Assembly: GCA_009692945.1 (NCBI GenBank)
Contig: SHYD01000001.1
Span: 75,898 to 136,494, forward strand
Direction of reading: 5' to 3'
Origin: Dehalococcoidia bacterium
GTDB lineage: Bacteria > Chloroflexota > Dehalococcoidia > SHYD01
Length of the DNA: 60,597 nucleotides
Made by a program: the position numbers and the translations under genes. The stretch's first letter is position 1; the number at the start of each line of letters is the position of its first letter. Below are positions 30,573-39,105 of the stretch, in pieces. A model generated the notes under the pieces. That model was given only the letters and a program-made list of their open reading frames with translations, ran no database searches and was not told where the DNA came from.

Positions 30573-33500
30573 CTACCAACCGTTCAAGCCACGGTTCGCC
30601 CCAAGCCGCTCTCGCTCCACCACCAACCGTTGCTTGATCAGAGCATAGACCTGCCGGGCCAACAGGTCGACATTCGGGGCCGAGGCTGCCTCTGCCTGCG
30701 GCCCACTCACTTCGTTCGTCACCATCCCGGGATAGGAACCGGGAGCCACCGCCTGAACCCCTGTGCGGCCGGTGGCGGCCAGGGCAACATCGCTCCGGCC
30801 CAATGGTGGCAGGGTCATCGGCCCAGCTGCCGTCGCGGCGGGTGAAGGTCCGGAACTCATGCCAGAAAGGGACGGGAAGCCGGACCGAAACGCGCCGCTG
30901 GCGGTCGCCCCGCCAGGCCCCAGATCGAAGCTGCTCATGGCAGTGGCCGGCGACGAGACGCCGGCGCCCTGGCCTGCGAACTCGAGTGCGGGGCCCTGGG
31001 GCCACCCCTCCACCTCAAATACGTCGATCCTGACCTGGGCTGCCGCCATTCCAAGGCCGGTCATCGCAGCTGGTCCCATCGCGTCCCTACCGGGCATGGC
31101 CAGAGCCACAGGTCTCAGATCGGTCATCTGGGGACCGCGGGGCAAGAACGGGGACGCGGCTACCGGGGAATCGGTGGGCCGGTGATCCGAAAACGCCGCC
31201 GGGGGCAGCAGGAGCCGGAGTTGCCCGGGCCTGTGAGCGATGGGGACCGCGCCGTTCAACCATGGCAGGTCTGCTAGGGAAACCGGCCCTTGCGGACCAC
31301 CGACGCTGAGCACGCCCGCTTCCATGGCCAGGTCCGGCTCGAACCTCGATGCCGGAACCGGTTCCCCTCGTACCCACTCGATGTGCAGTCCCCGCTCCTC
31401 GAGTTGGCGGATCAGCCCGGGATCGAGGTCCCCAGGCTCTGGGACAGGCGCTGGGGCCTCCCCGGCGACCCAGTCAAGGATTATCCGGACCGGCTCCACC
31501 GGGCCAGGGCGGCTATCAAGTCCCGCTGCACCCTCCAACGAACCTGCCATGGTTGCGCCCGGACGTAGCAGGAACCGCATCCCCGCGGGGCTCTCGGATC
31601 TCACCACAGCCCCCTCCAGAATGCCGAGGGCGCCCAGTGAGACCGGCCCATGGGGGCCTCGCACCGTTAACTCAGCGGCCCTCCGTCCGTGGTCCGAGGC
31701 CCTCGCTCCCAACGTCACCTCGATGCCACGTTCCAGGATTACGGGAAGTCCCGCTCGTTCCAGGCGGGCGAGCGCCGCTTGGATGCCCTCCCAAACGTTC
31801 GGGGTCGCCCAGGGGTCGTGACCACGGACCCAATCCAGCGTTAGGCGGACCGGTTCCGGCCGCACCGGCTCTGCTTCGGGGCCGAGGGAGAGTCCGCCGC
31901 CGTCGCGGCCCTCGGCCCGGTCTGTCCCAGCGCTCGCCGGGAAACCCGGTGAGAGTGGTCCGGTTGCTGACGGACGGTTCTCAGTCATCCAACGGCCCAG
32001 TTGCTCCCGGCCCGCTCCCTCCGTGGCCCAGGTGGACGCCATCGGGGTATCAAATTTAAGGGGCAACAGGTCGGACAAGACCGATACCGGCGAAGCGGCG
32101 CCACCCGCAGCGCCGGGCGACAGGCCAAACCCGGTTTGCTCAGCGGCGATCTGCTCCTCCGCGGCCCCGGCGAGCGCCCCCAGCCAATGCTGCTGAATGC
32201 CGGCGTCTGGCGATGCACCGGGCATGTTCAATCCCGCATCGCCGTGGTCCGCCTCAATCGGCGCTCCCGCGGTTCCGAGGAGGATTCCCAACCACTGCTG
32301 AATGCCGAGGTATGGGAGCGCACCGGCCCGGCCCGAACCGGCGTCGCCGGCTTGCCCCTCCGTCTTGTCTTCCTCGATTCCGGCGAGCGCCCCCGGCCAA
32401 TGCTGCCGAATACCGGCGTCTGGTGGTACGCCGGGCCCGCCCGATACGGCCTCGCCGGGGTCCGCCTCCACCCGAGCTCCCGCGATTCCAGGGAGGATTC
32501 CCAGCCACTGCTGCTGAAGACCAACATGCGGCCACGTTCCGGCCATGGCCGATCTGGCGTTGCCAGCGGTAGGGGCGCCCTGTACCGCCGGTGTTGGGAT
32601 CCCGACAAAGTCCATACCCAAATGGGCAGATGACGCCGCTCCGAGGTGAGCGATTGAGAATGGCTCAATCGCTTCCGCGCTGACTCGATCCCCCGATTGA
32701 ACCTCCTGCGCATCTCCTCGTTGCTGCCCGCCGGCGGTGGGAGGCCCGGGGGATTGATCAGCGCCGGCCAGCACCTGAACCGCCCCGGGGCGGTGGGCGA
32801 TGAGACCGGAGCGCTGCAACAACTCCACCCCACTCAATGGCGCCGGGCCGGACTCACCCAGGAGGATCAACCCAGAGGCCGGACCGCCCAGGCCAGGGGA
32901 CACGGCGGACTCACGCCCCCGTTCAAGTTCAACCCGCAGGCCGAACTGTTCCAATCGCCGCAGGGAGCGCCGGGTCTCGGCCAACTGCTCCGGGTGCTGC
33001 CAGGGGTCGTGCCCAGCCACCCAATCGACGGTAATGCGGACTGGCTCAAGGGAACCGGTGCGCCCGCCAGCGTTGGGTGGCTGCCTCTCCTCCGCCACGG
33101 GGGCTTGGGGCGCACCGGTAGCCGCGCCGCCATGCTGCGCGCTCGAAGCCATTCCAGCGTCACTTCCGCCGCCCGCTGCGTCAGCGGGCGTGCCTCCTGC
33201 GGGCCTGGCTGCCGGTGCGGCGTCGGTTTGTACGAGGTCCATTGTCAGCGGATCTCCCGCGCCGCGCAGCGGCGACCAAACCGCTGCGCCATCGTGCCAA
33301 TCCCATCGAGGAGCGGTTTGCAGGTTCCCAAGGTTAAGGATGGCGGGCCCCGGATCAGCGGCGCCGCCGGAATCCAATACCTCGCTCATTGCGGCTGCGT
33401 GGGGGAAATCGACATCTCGGTGTGTCAATAGCGCCGGTGCGCCCCCCGCGATTGCCGGACCCGGCAGCCACCGCCAGCCGGCGGTCTCACCTGGTTCGAA

Positions 33501-36263
33501 CGGGGCGCCAATCCCGGCGCCAGAAGAGGAGCGCGGGCGGCGGGAGGCCGGGGAGCCGGTTGCAGCGGGAACCCGGGAAACTTCGCCAGAGAACGACCCG
33601 GCGTCGCCCCGGATGGGGGCGATACCGGGTGGAGAGGACGGGGTGGCGGCATCCGGCGACGGGCCTTCCTGAGGCTCAAAGGCAAGCGCCCCGGGCGTCG
33701 CCCCGATTGGCCCGGCTGGGACGGAGTTCGGGGGATCCGGCATGGGGCCTCGTTGCTCCGGGCCGGAATCCCCGGACATAGCGGCCGCCTCGCCATCCCC
33801 TTCAGACGTAAAGACGAAGGGGTCCTGGACGAAGGGCGTATCCGTGGGATAGCCACCCGGTGGCAGCACCACCTGGAGCAAGCCCGGTCGGTCGCCGATG
33901 ACCATCACGGCATCGCCAAAGCCGCCCAGGTCCAAGGCCACCGGGCCCGCGGCGGTCATTACCCGGAGCGCCCCAGCCGGGTGCGCCGCTCCGGGATCGA
34001 ATTGCGCCACAGAAACGCCCCGGCCGGGAGCCAGGCGCAGATGGATCCCCTGAACCCGCAGGGCCTCAACCAACCGGTCCGCTCGCTCGGGAAACCCGGG
34101 TGTCTGCCAGGGATCGCTGCCGGCAACCCAGTCCATCACGAGCACGATCTCTTCCCGTGCCGCGCGGGCGCCCGCCGGTTCCGGGGCGCTGAGGGGAGGT
34201 TCAGTGAGCGGCTGATCGGTGGCGCCCGGTCCCGCAGGTGTTCCGGGGCCTGGCCTGGCCCCGGATTCGCCGCCCGCCGCCACCGCACCCCAGTCCGCTG
34301 CCCATGGCTCCACGGCGGCCGTGGCAGATGTCGCCGCCTCTTCCGATCCGGGGGGTGACGTCAGATTAAATGGCTCGATGGAGGGAGGACCCGATGGCTC
34401 CGTAGCGTCCTGGGGGGCGATGGACGGACCGCGAGCCGCTGGAACCCGTCCCACCGTGGCTGCGGCGGTCGAGCTTCCCCCGCCCTCATTCGGCCCCTCC
34501 GGGGTCGCCGCCGGTGCAAACGTCATTCCGGATGTCGAACTAGGGCCGCCTGTTGCTGGACCAGGCTCTGGGGCGCCACTCCCAGCGCCCACAGGGGTGG
34601 CGGTGGAGGTTGTGGTGGGTGCACTGCCAGATTCTGGCCTCGTAATTGCCGGTGGCGGGTGCCCAGGCTCGTTCGGTCCGGCGCCGAGGAGGTCCGGAAA
34701 CGGCGGAGCTGAGAGCTCCGTGCCGCCCGGGGGAAAGGAGCCCGGTACGTCATCCGCCCTTGTCACGGCGTAAACCGGGCCCATCCTTATGAGAGCGGGA
34801 CCCACCGTTGCAGGCGGGGCGGGCCCAGCCGTGGGAGCAGAAGGCAGCATCGCCGGCGCGGGGGGCGACGCCGCCGGTGGCCCACCGATTGGCGTGGCCT
34901 GCGGTCCGGCGACAGAGGCTCCCGGCGGTTCTTGCCTCGATCCCGAGGCGCTGACCCCAGGGGAACCCGCTTGTTCCACTCTGGACGGCAAGGGTTCCTT
35001 TTGCTCGGGGGCCGGGCTCCCCATCGGCCCCGCCTGGCCCCTCGGAGCGTCGACCGGCGCGCTCGGACTCTCAGGCAGGACCAGGTCGAAGGCCGGCGAC
35101 ATTGGCGCATCGAACGCCTGATGCAAACTGCCGGGGCGATCCCCAGATGGAACGCTTGCGGGAACGGGTCCCCGGGGCGGCGCACCCCGCTGGGCAACCA
35201 CCGATTGAGCCAGCGGTACCGGCCTGGAGATGGAAATGGCTGGGCTGGGTTGGAAGGGCGACTCGGAGCCGCCCAGGCCGCCTTCCGGCGTACGCTCCGC
35301 CGGTGTGGCCGGACGCGCCGTTCCCGGCGGCGCTGGGGTCCGTACACCCGCAACACCCTCGGCGTCGTCAGCCGAGAACCCCTCCCCGGACCCGGACCTT
35401 TGGCGGACCTGCGGCTCAGTCGAAGGCGAATGTGCCGTGTTCCCCTCACGGTCTGATGTCAGCAGGGGCAGGCCGGGAAGGGGATACCCCACCCCGGCAG
35501 CCGCGGTTCCGCTCAGCCAGTCGAGCCAGTTGGTGGTCCGGACCGCGTGCCCTTCGAGCAGCTCGGGAATCCCGCCCAGGGCGCCGGCCATCCGCAGCCT
35601 CGGCTGGGATGCCGTCGCGGGAAAGAACGCCGTCGCTGCCCCGCCGGCGGCGCGCTGGGCGGCCCGGAACGGGGCAACGTGCGCTCCGTCCCGGGCCCCA
35701 CGGTTCGCGACGACCGATCGAGCCAGCGACCGGGGGCGGGCGCCGGCGGTGCCGGAAACCGGCGACCCCGCAGCTCCCGGCGCTGCGGGGGACGCTTCAA
35801 AGGTTGGACCGTGCTCTGAGGCGGGTGTCGCTCGATCGCCAGGCCGGGCCTGGGTGCGCCGCGCGGCCCGCACCCCAGCCCAAAGGTCAAGGGGGTCGCC
35901 CGAACTGGCCACGGCCTCGACCGCGTCGTCTTCGTCCCATGCGACGAAGGGCATGTCCAGCGGGGAATAGTGGTCCCCACCCCCGTCATCGAGGGCTAGC
36001 CAGTCGAGCCAGCCCAGTCCCCGCTGAGCGATTTCGCCGAGGAAATCGAGGGTGCCGGCCAGACCGGCCGTCAACTCGGCCGACCGCTGGGACAATCGCT
36101 CGGCGACGGTGGGGGCCGCCACCCTGGAGGCGATGGTTGCGGCGAACCCCCGCCGTGCCGTTAGCGCCGGGTCACCGGACAGTTCTAGCGCGGCTGCGCC
36201 GTCGGCCGGGAGGTGGCTTTGCCGGCTCGGTGGGGACGCCTGGCCCCCCTCGGGCTCAGCCAT
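30573..36263 (-). CDS. Giant Pro/Ala/Gly-rich repeat protein of the eCIS locus
   Basis: 1896 residues and not assigned to a known family. Most is low-complexity Pro/Ala/Gly/Ser, probably disordered. Four modules of about 100-110 residues begin with a D-W-V-x-G motif (DWVAGSDPW, DWVAGHDPW, DWVRGHDPW, DWVAGEAP; from about residues 705, 1075, 1472 and 1590) and end with a G-P-V-x-L and HRPG-x-x-x-x-LLPP-type stretch. Between ~1240 and ~1365 lie four units of ~36 residues built on GIQQxWLG. Near the N-terminus W-L-D-W-L motifs occur twice. The C-terminus is a helix, LARQVYALIKQRLVVERERL, similar to the end of the 94-residue protein at 37750-38034. Position between tube and LysM genes suggests a structural or scaffold role. 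Confidence 0.6.
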   Translation of the reverse strand: MAEPEGGQASPPSRQSHLPADGAAALELSGDPALTARRGFAATIASRVAAPTVAERLSQRSAELTAGLAGTLDFLGEIAQRGLGWLDWLALDDGGGDHYSPLDMPFVAWDEDDAVEAVASSGDPLDLWAGVRAARRTQARPGDRATPASEHGPTFEASPAAPGAAGSPVSGTAGARPRSLARSVVANRGARDGAHVAPFRAAQRAAGGAATAFFPATASQPRLRMAGALGGIPELLEGHAVRTTNWLDWLSGTAAAGVGYPLPGLPLLTSDREGNTAHSPSTEPQVRQRSGSGEGFSADDAEGVAGVRTPAPPGTARPATPAERTPEGGLGGSESPFQPSPAISISRPVPLAQSVVAQRGAPPRGPVPASVPSGDRPGSLHQAFDAPMSPAFDLVLPESPSAPVDAPRGQAGPMGSPAPEQKEPLPSRVEQAGSPGVSASGSRQEPPGASVAGPQATPIGGPPAASPPAPAMLPSAPTAGPAPPATVGPALIRMGPVYAVTRADDVPGSFPPGGTELSAPPFPDLLGAGPNEPGHPPPAITRPESGSAPTTTSTATPVGAGSGAPEPGPATGGPSSTSGMTFAPAATPEGPNEGGGSSTAAATVGRVPAARGPSIAPQDATEPSGPPSIEPFNLTSPPGSEEAATSATAAVEPWAADWGAVAAGGESGARPGPGTPAGPGATDQPLTEPPLSAPEPAGARAAREEIVLVMDWVAGSDPWQTPGFPERADRLVEALRVQGIHLRLAPGRGVSVAQFDPGAAHPAGALRVMTAAGPVALDLGGFGDAVMVIGDRPGLLQVVLPPGGYPTDTPFVQDPFVFTSEGDGEAAAMSGDSGPEQRGPMPDPPNSVPAGPIGATPGALAFEPQEGPSPDAATPSSPPGIAPIRGDAGSFSGEVSRVPAATGSPASRRPRSSSGAGIGAPFEPGETAGWRWLPGPAIAGGAPALLTHRDVDFPHAAAMSEVLDSGGAADPGPAILNLGNLQTAPRWDWHDGAAVWSPLRGAGDPLTMDLVQTDAAPAARPAGGTPADAAGGGSDAGMASSAQHGGAATGAPQAPVAEERQPPNAGGRTGSLEPVRITVDWVAGHDPWQHPEQLAETRRSLRRLEQFGLRVELERGRESAVSPGLGGPASGLILLGESGPAPLSGVELLQRSGLIAHRPGAVQVLAGADQSPGPPTAGGQQRGDAQEVQSGDRVSAEAIEPFSIAHLGAASSAHLGMDFVGIPTPAVQGAPTAGNARSAMAGTWPHVGLQQQWLGILPGIAGARVEADPGEAVSGGPGVPPDAGIRQHWPGALAGIEEDKTEGQAGDAGSGRAGALPYLGIQQWLGILLGTAGAPIEADHGDAGLNMPGASPDAGIQQHWLGALAGAAEEQIAAEQTGFGLSPGAAGGAASPVSVLSDLLPLKFDTPMASTWATEGAGREQLGRWMTENRPSATGPLSPGFPASAGTDRAEGRDGGGLSLGPEAEPVRPEPVRLTLDWVRGHDPWATPNVWEGIQAALARLERAGLPVILERGIEVTLGARASDHGRRAAELTVRGPHGPVSLGALGILEGAVVRSESPAGMRFLLRPGATMAGSLEGAAGLDSRPGPVEPVRIILDWVAGEAPAPVPEPGDLDPGLIRQLEERGLHIEWVRGEPVPASRFEPDLAMEAGVLSVGGPQGPVSLADLPWLNGAVPIAHRPGQLRLLLPPAAFSDHRPTDSPVAASPFLPRGPQMTDLRPVALAMPGRDAMGPAAMTGLGMAAAQVRIDVFEVEGWPQGPALEFAGQGAGVSSPATAMSSFDLGPGGATASGAFRSGFPSLSGMSSGPSPAATAAGPMTLPPLGRSDVALAATGRTGVQAVAPGSYPGMVTNEVSGPQAEAASAPNVDLLARQVYALIKQRLVVERERLGANRGLNGW

Positions 36264-36294
36264 TGGGGAAGATCATGGCGATGCGCCGCCTACG

Positions 36295-36813
36295 CTACCG
36301 GACAGCCTTATTGATACGCCAGCCGCTGTGGGCCAACTCCAAGGCTTCCACCGCGATCCCGTTGCCATCGGCTCGAAAGTCAGGACCGGTCCATTTGACG
36401 GGGAAGGCTTTTTCCAGGTCCCACGAGAACCGGCTGTCGGTCGTGCTGACACCCCGGTTCGGGAACGCCAGGATCGAAACCGGCTTGGTCTCAAGCTTGC
36501 CCTCAATAATCTTCAGGTACCAGCTCCACAGTTCATCCGTTGCGGTCCAGCCACGTTTGAGGACGATGTTGTTCCATTTGGTGGTCTTGATCAGCTGCCG
36601 CATCCCGGAGTTGTAGCCACCCTCCTTGAACGACTCCACCTCCGTCTGAACGGTGAGGCCGGTGCATTCGGTGAACGACGCAACGGCGATCCCGTTGATC
36701 TCCACCCAGAACTTGCCCTGGCTGAAGGGGTCCACCAAGCGCCCACCGGCCGGTTGCGACGTCAACGCTGTCCCGCCTGCGACCGGACCGCCTGAGCGAT
36801 GGCCCCGGCCCAC
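36295..36813 (-). CDS. eCIS tail tube protein (gp19-like), second copy
   Basis: Up to 172 residues. KFWVEINGIAVASFTECTGL, KRGWTATDELWSWYLKIIEG and FPVKWTGPDF...VEALELAHSGW are hallmarks of the T4 gp19-like inner-tube fold in Afp1/Afp5-type proteins. The frame begins with a GTG at 36813 inside the end of the DUF4157 gene (51-nt overlap). A GTG at the codon of VDPFSQGKF is another candidate start, so the first ~25 residues are uncertain. eCIS loci usually carry two or three tube paralogues, and this one likely sits at the spike-proximal end. Confidence 0.9.
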   Translation of the reverse strand: MGRGHRSGGPVAGGTALTSQPAGGRLVDPFSQGKFWVEINGIAVASFTECTGLTVQTEVESFKEGGYNSGMRQLIKTTKWNNIVLKRGWTATDELWSWYLKIIEGKLETKPVSILAFPNRGVSTTDSRFSWDLEKAFPVKWTGPDFRADGNGIAVEALELAHSGWRINKAVR

Positions 36814-37739
36814 CTTGCGGCGGCCTGCTCATCGGATAGTCCGGCGAGGTCCATGCTCAGGGCTACCCGAACCTCGGCGAGTTCCGAGAATCCGGCCCCG
36901 GGGGTCTCGACCGCCAGCAACTCTTCGCTGCGGGCCAGTGCCCTGATCGATATATGGTCGAGCCGGGCCCGCTCCAGCGGCGTCAGCGGGCCGCCGCCCG
37001 CGGCCGCGTAATTGCGCACAAAATGGTCCACCATGAGATGGGGCGCGGCCGGGCCGGCGCCCCGCGCCAGCACCAATGCTTCGACGGTCCGGGCCTCGCG
37101 CTCCTGATCTTCCGAGTCCGCCCGCCCCGAGTCCTCGGGCGTCGCCTCCCGAGCGGCCTGGGCGACATGGGTCAACTCATGAGCGACAAGCGCCTGCCCG
37201 CGTGGGCTGAAGGGATCGAAACGGCCTTCGGCGAAAAAGACCTCTCTCCCGATAGTGAACGCTTCCGCTCCTCGTGCCTGGGCTGCTGAATCCGCCGCAG
37301 GCCCGGTGTGAAGCCGCACGTCCTCCAGGTTGCGCCCGGGTCCGTCCAGCACTGCGCCGGCCGCGTCCGGGAGTGCAAACCCGCCGCGGCCCATCAGTCC
37401 GGACAACTCAGTCCGGACAGCCTCGCCCTGTCCTGGGCGGTGCGGCGGGGGTGGGGCGCCCCTCCGCACCGGTTTGATAAAGGCCAAGACTTGCCCTCGG
37501 TCATCCGGCGGCAGCTTGAATGGGGCCGGCGCCGGTTCGGCCTCCTCAAGCACTCCTGGGATGCGTTGACGCAGGTCCCGCAACAAAGCCGCCGTAGTTC
37601 CGCCGCTGGAGGATTGCAGTCCGCTTGGAGGGGAGATGGCACCGGCCACTGGAACAATCAAAGAACGCGAGAGGCTGGCGAGAAACTCGTCTCCTCCGGC
37701 CGCGTCGCCCACCCCTGGCCCGCCCGCTGGTTCGCTCAT
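36762..37739 (-). CDS. DUF4157 (eCIS-associated zinc-protease-like) protein
   Basis: 325 residues from the ATG at 37739; an ATG 10 codons upstream is inside the preceding gene. The core (residues ~115-200) reads LEDVRLHTGPAADSAAQARG, AEAFTIGREVFFAEGRF and LVAHELTHVAQA, where HELTH is a zinc-binding HExxH motif. DUF4157 is the domain most strongly linked to extracellular contractile injection systems and is often found on loaded cargo. The protein has low-complexity flanks and no toxin domain. It lies inside the structural operon, between a 94-residue protein and a tube gene. Confidence 0.82.
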   Translation of the reverse strand: MSEPAGGPGVGDAAGGDEFLASLSRSLIVPVAGAISPPSGLQSSSGGTTAALLRDLRQRIPGVLEEAEPAPAPFKLPPDDRGQVLAFIKPVRRGAPPPPHRPGQGEAVRTELSGLMGRGGFALPDAAGAVLDGPGRNLEDVRLHTGPAADSAAQARGAEAFTIGREVFFAEGRFDPFSPRGQALVAHELTHVAQAAREATPEDSGRADSEDQEREARTVEALVLARGAGPAAPHLMVDHFVRNYAAAGGGPLTPLERARLDHISIRALARSEELLAVETPGAGFSELAEVRVALSMDLAGLSDEQAAARWAGAIAQAVRSQAGQR

Positions 37740-37749
37740 CGTGGGGTTT

Positions 37750-38034
37750 TCACTCCCGTTCCAAGGCAATGGTCAGCTCGTCGCGCATGAGCCGGTATAC
37801 CCGGTCTGTGAGGGCGCGCAGGACGGCGGCTTCGTCGGAGGCCGGACGGGGTGACGGAGATTGGCCTGAAGTGCCACCGGATACGGGTTCGGACGGTTCG
37901 GGCGGCGCCACGTGGGCGAGGGATTCTGGCGCGGGGACGGCGAGTGCCGCTGGTGAAATGAGTTCGAGGGTGGGTGCCGCGTTTCCGCGTTCGACGGAAA
38001 CATAGCTTACCAAGGTGCCAATGCGGACCGGCAT
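37750..38034 (-). CDS. Small eCIS protein of unknown function
   Basis: 94 residues. The N-terminus (MPVRIGTLVSYVSVERG) faintly resembles small DUF5908-type eCIS proteins, the middle is Pro/Ala-rich, and the C-terminal helix is LTDRVYRLMRDELTIALERE. The end is similar to the C-terminus of the 1896-residue protein (QVYALIKQRLVVERER), so both may dock onto the same partner. The ATG at 38034 lies 2 nt after the stop of the frameshift extension at 38036. Confidence 0.6.
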   Translation of the reverse strand: MPVRIGTLVSYVSVERGNAAPTLELISPAALAVPAPESLAHVAPPEPSEPVSGGTSGQSPSPRPASDEAAVLRALTDRVYRLMRDELTIALERE

Positions 38035-38035
38035 G

Positions 38036-38197
38036 CTAGCGCCCGCTGCTGATCTGGCGGTTGATGCTGCCGATCTCCTCGACCCAGCGCCTCCGGTCTC
38101 CGTGCTCCATCATCAGGATGTCCTCTGACGGCCAGTGGAAGTGGTATGCGATGTAGGCTACCTCCTGGTAGAGGCGTTCCAAAGGGTAGCCTACGAT
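38036..38197 (-). CDS. DUF6760-like domain made by -1 frameshift
   Basis: 53 codons in the -1 frame relative to the tail chaperone gene: IVGYPLERLYQEVAYIAYHF, then HWPSEDILMMEHGDRRRWVE and EIGSINRQISSGR. The IGYPL-x-RLY-x-EVA-x-IAYHFHW pattern is that of the small eCIS proteins annotated as DUF6760. In this frame the upstream stop TGA is near 38220, and there is no ATG or GTG before the domain; the only possible start is a TTG inside it. The slippery G-GGG-GGA at 38197-38203 joins the two frames exactly at Gly-Gly. I therefore annotate it as the C-terminal extension of the upstream protein (about 178 residues in all). Confidence 0.72.
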   Translation of the reverse strand: MVGYPLERLYQEVAYIAYHFHWPSEDILMMEHGDRRRWVEEIGSINRQISSGR

Positions 38198-38203
38198 CCC
38201 CCC
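38153..38203 (-). promoter_or_regulatory. Programmed -1 frameshift signal (slippery heptamer plus hairpin)
   Basis: In the mRNA, AUG is followed by GGG GGA UCG UAG. The heptamer G-GGG-GGA (38203 to 38197) allows both tRNAs to slip back one base just before the UAG stop. Two nucleotides further on, GTAGGCTACC (38185-38194) pairs perfectly with GGTAGCCTAC (38153-38162) to give a 10-bp stem with a 22-nt loop. Heptamer, adjacent stop and downstream stem are the three usual parts of such a signal; the 2-nt spacer is shorter than usual. Confidence 0.7.
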
Positions 38204-38571
38204 ATGGCGGCCACCGTATCAACCTCGAACTTGTGGCTGCACTCCGGACAAGTGGCCGTGATGGCGGTGCTGGCGTTTTCGTTGATGCGCCGGTAAAACG
38301 TCTGCAGGTAGGAGAGGTCGGTGGAGAAGATGTCCTCGATGACCGAAGGGTTCACGTCCGAAACAGAGCCCAGTTTCGTGATCACCCGTGATAGCAGGAT
38401 GATGGTGAGGTACGCTTGGTTTTGGCGCACCCTTGGGTCCCGCAGCGGCGCGATCTCGTCCATAGCAGTAGCGAGGCGCATAACGCCTCGCTTGTGCAGA
38501 TTGCCCTCACGGTCGACAAAACCCCGCGGGAGCACGAATTCAAAGTCGGTCTGGAGCTTCTCCATCAGCAC
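38191..38571 (-). CDS. eCIS tail-assembly chaperone-like protein, zero-frame product
   Basis: 126 residues: MEKLQTDFEFVLPRGFVD, an all-alpha core with LRDPRVRQNQAYLTIILLSR and DIFSTDLSYLQTFYRRINEN, and a C-terminal CPECSHKFEV resembling half of a zinc ribbon. Small proteins of this kind follow the tube gene in eCIS and in contractile phages, where they are tail-assembly chaperones. The GTG at 38571 and ATG at 38565 are both possible starts. The ORF ends ATG GGG GGA TCG TAG, and a -1 shift there adds the DUF6760 domain, as lambda G/GT and P2 E/E' do in their own tail genes. Confidence 0.75.
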   Translation of the reverse strand: MLMEKLQTDFEFVLPRGFVDREGNLHKRGVMRLATAMDEIAPLRDPRVRQNQAYLTIILLSRVITKLGSVSDVNPSVIEDIFSTDLSYLQTFYRRINENASTAITATCPECSHKFEVDTVAAMGGS

Positions 38572-38612
38572 GGTCCTGTGGGTCCAACGCTACCGTCACG
38601 GCTGGCCCGATC

Positions 38613-39062
38613 TTATCCGGTCGCTCGCTCCAAGCCCTCGTGGACGATCTCGATCTCCTCGATGATCACCTCGTTGCCCTGGGCGTTCACGCCGGACGCG
38701 GTCCATTTGCTCGGCCATCCCCGCACAAAGTTGTAACGGATCACCTCGGCCCCGTCCTCGTTGTAGGCGACGACCGACCCGTTGATACGGGCATCCTCGA
38801 TCTTCCCTTGGATAACCTTCTGCCGCCAGGCCCACAGGTCGGTGTTGTCGGTGATGCCGCGTTTCAGGTTGATGTTCTGCCATTTCAACAGACCGGGCAT
38901 CTTGTGGATCATGGTGACCCCTTTGGGCCCCGCCTGCTTGTATTCAATGACATCGTTTTCGGAACCGAATCCGGAAGCCTCGCGGAAAAACGCCTCGGTT
39001 ACGCCCTTGACTTCAAGGGCGAACGCAAATCCCTGAATTGGATCCATTGGCCGGTCAGCCAT
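38613..39062 (-). CDS. eCIS tail tube protein (gp19-like)
   Basis: 149 residues, with ATG at 39062 and GGAGG 9 nt upstream. GFAFALEVKGVTEAFFREAS, then KMPGLLKWQNINLKRGIT, LWAWRQKVIQGK and VRGWPSKWTASG mark the inner-tube fold. It directly follows the sheath gene, as Afp1/Afp5-type tube genes do, and is probably the main tube subunit that polymerises inside the sheath. Confidence 0.94.
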   Translation of the reverse strand: MADRPMDPIQGFAFALEVKGVTEAFFREASGFGSENDVIEYKQAGPKGVTMIHKMPGLLKWQNINLKRGITDNTDLWAWRQKVIQGKIEDARINGSVVAYNEDGAEVIRYNFVRGWPSKWTASGVNAQGNEVIIEEIEIVHEGLERATG

Positions 39063-39105
39063 GCCTGTTCACCTCCATGTGTCGATTTCGAACCAAGCTG
39101 CTCCG

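Noticed and set aside
35102-36616. Long plus-strand frames opposite the giant eCIS protein
   Set aside because: The minus frame runs for 1896 codons, contains ordered repeats and fits the operon. The opposite frames are Arg/Pro-rich shadows.
38170-38178. TTG start for a free DUF6760 protein
   Set aside because: It would delete the conserved IVGYP start of the domain and has no ribosome site at a proper distance. The frameshift explains the frame better.
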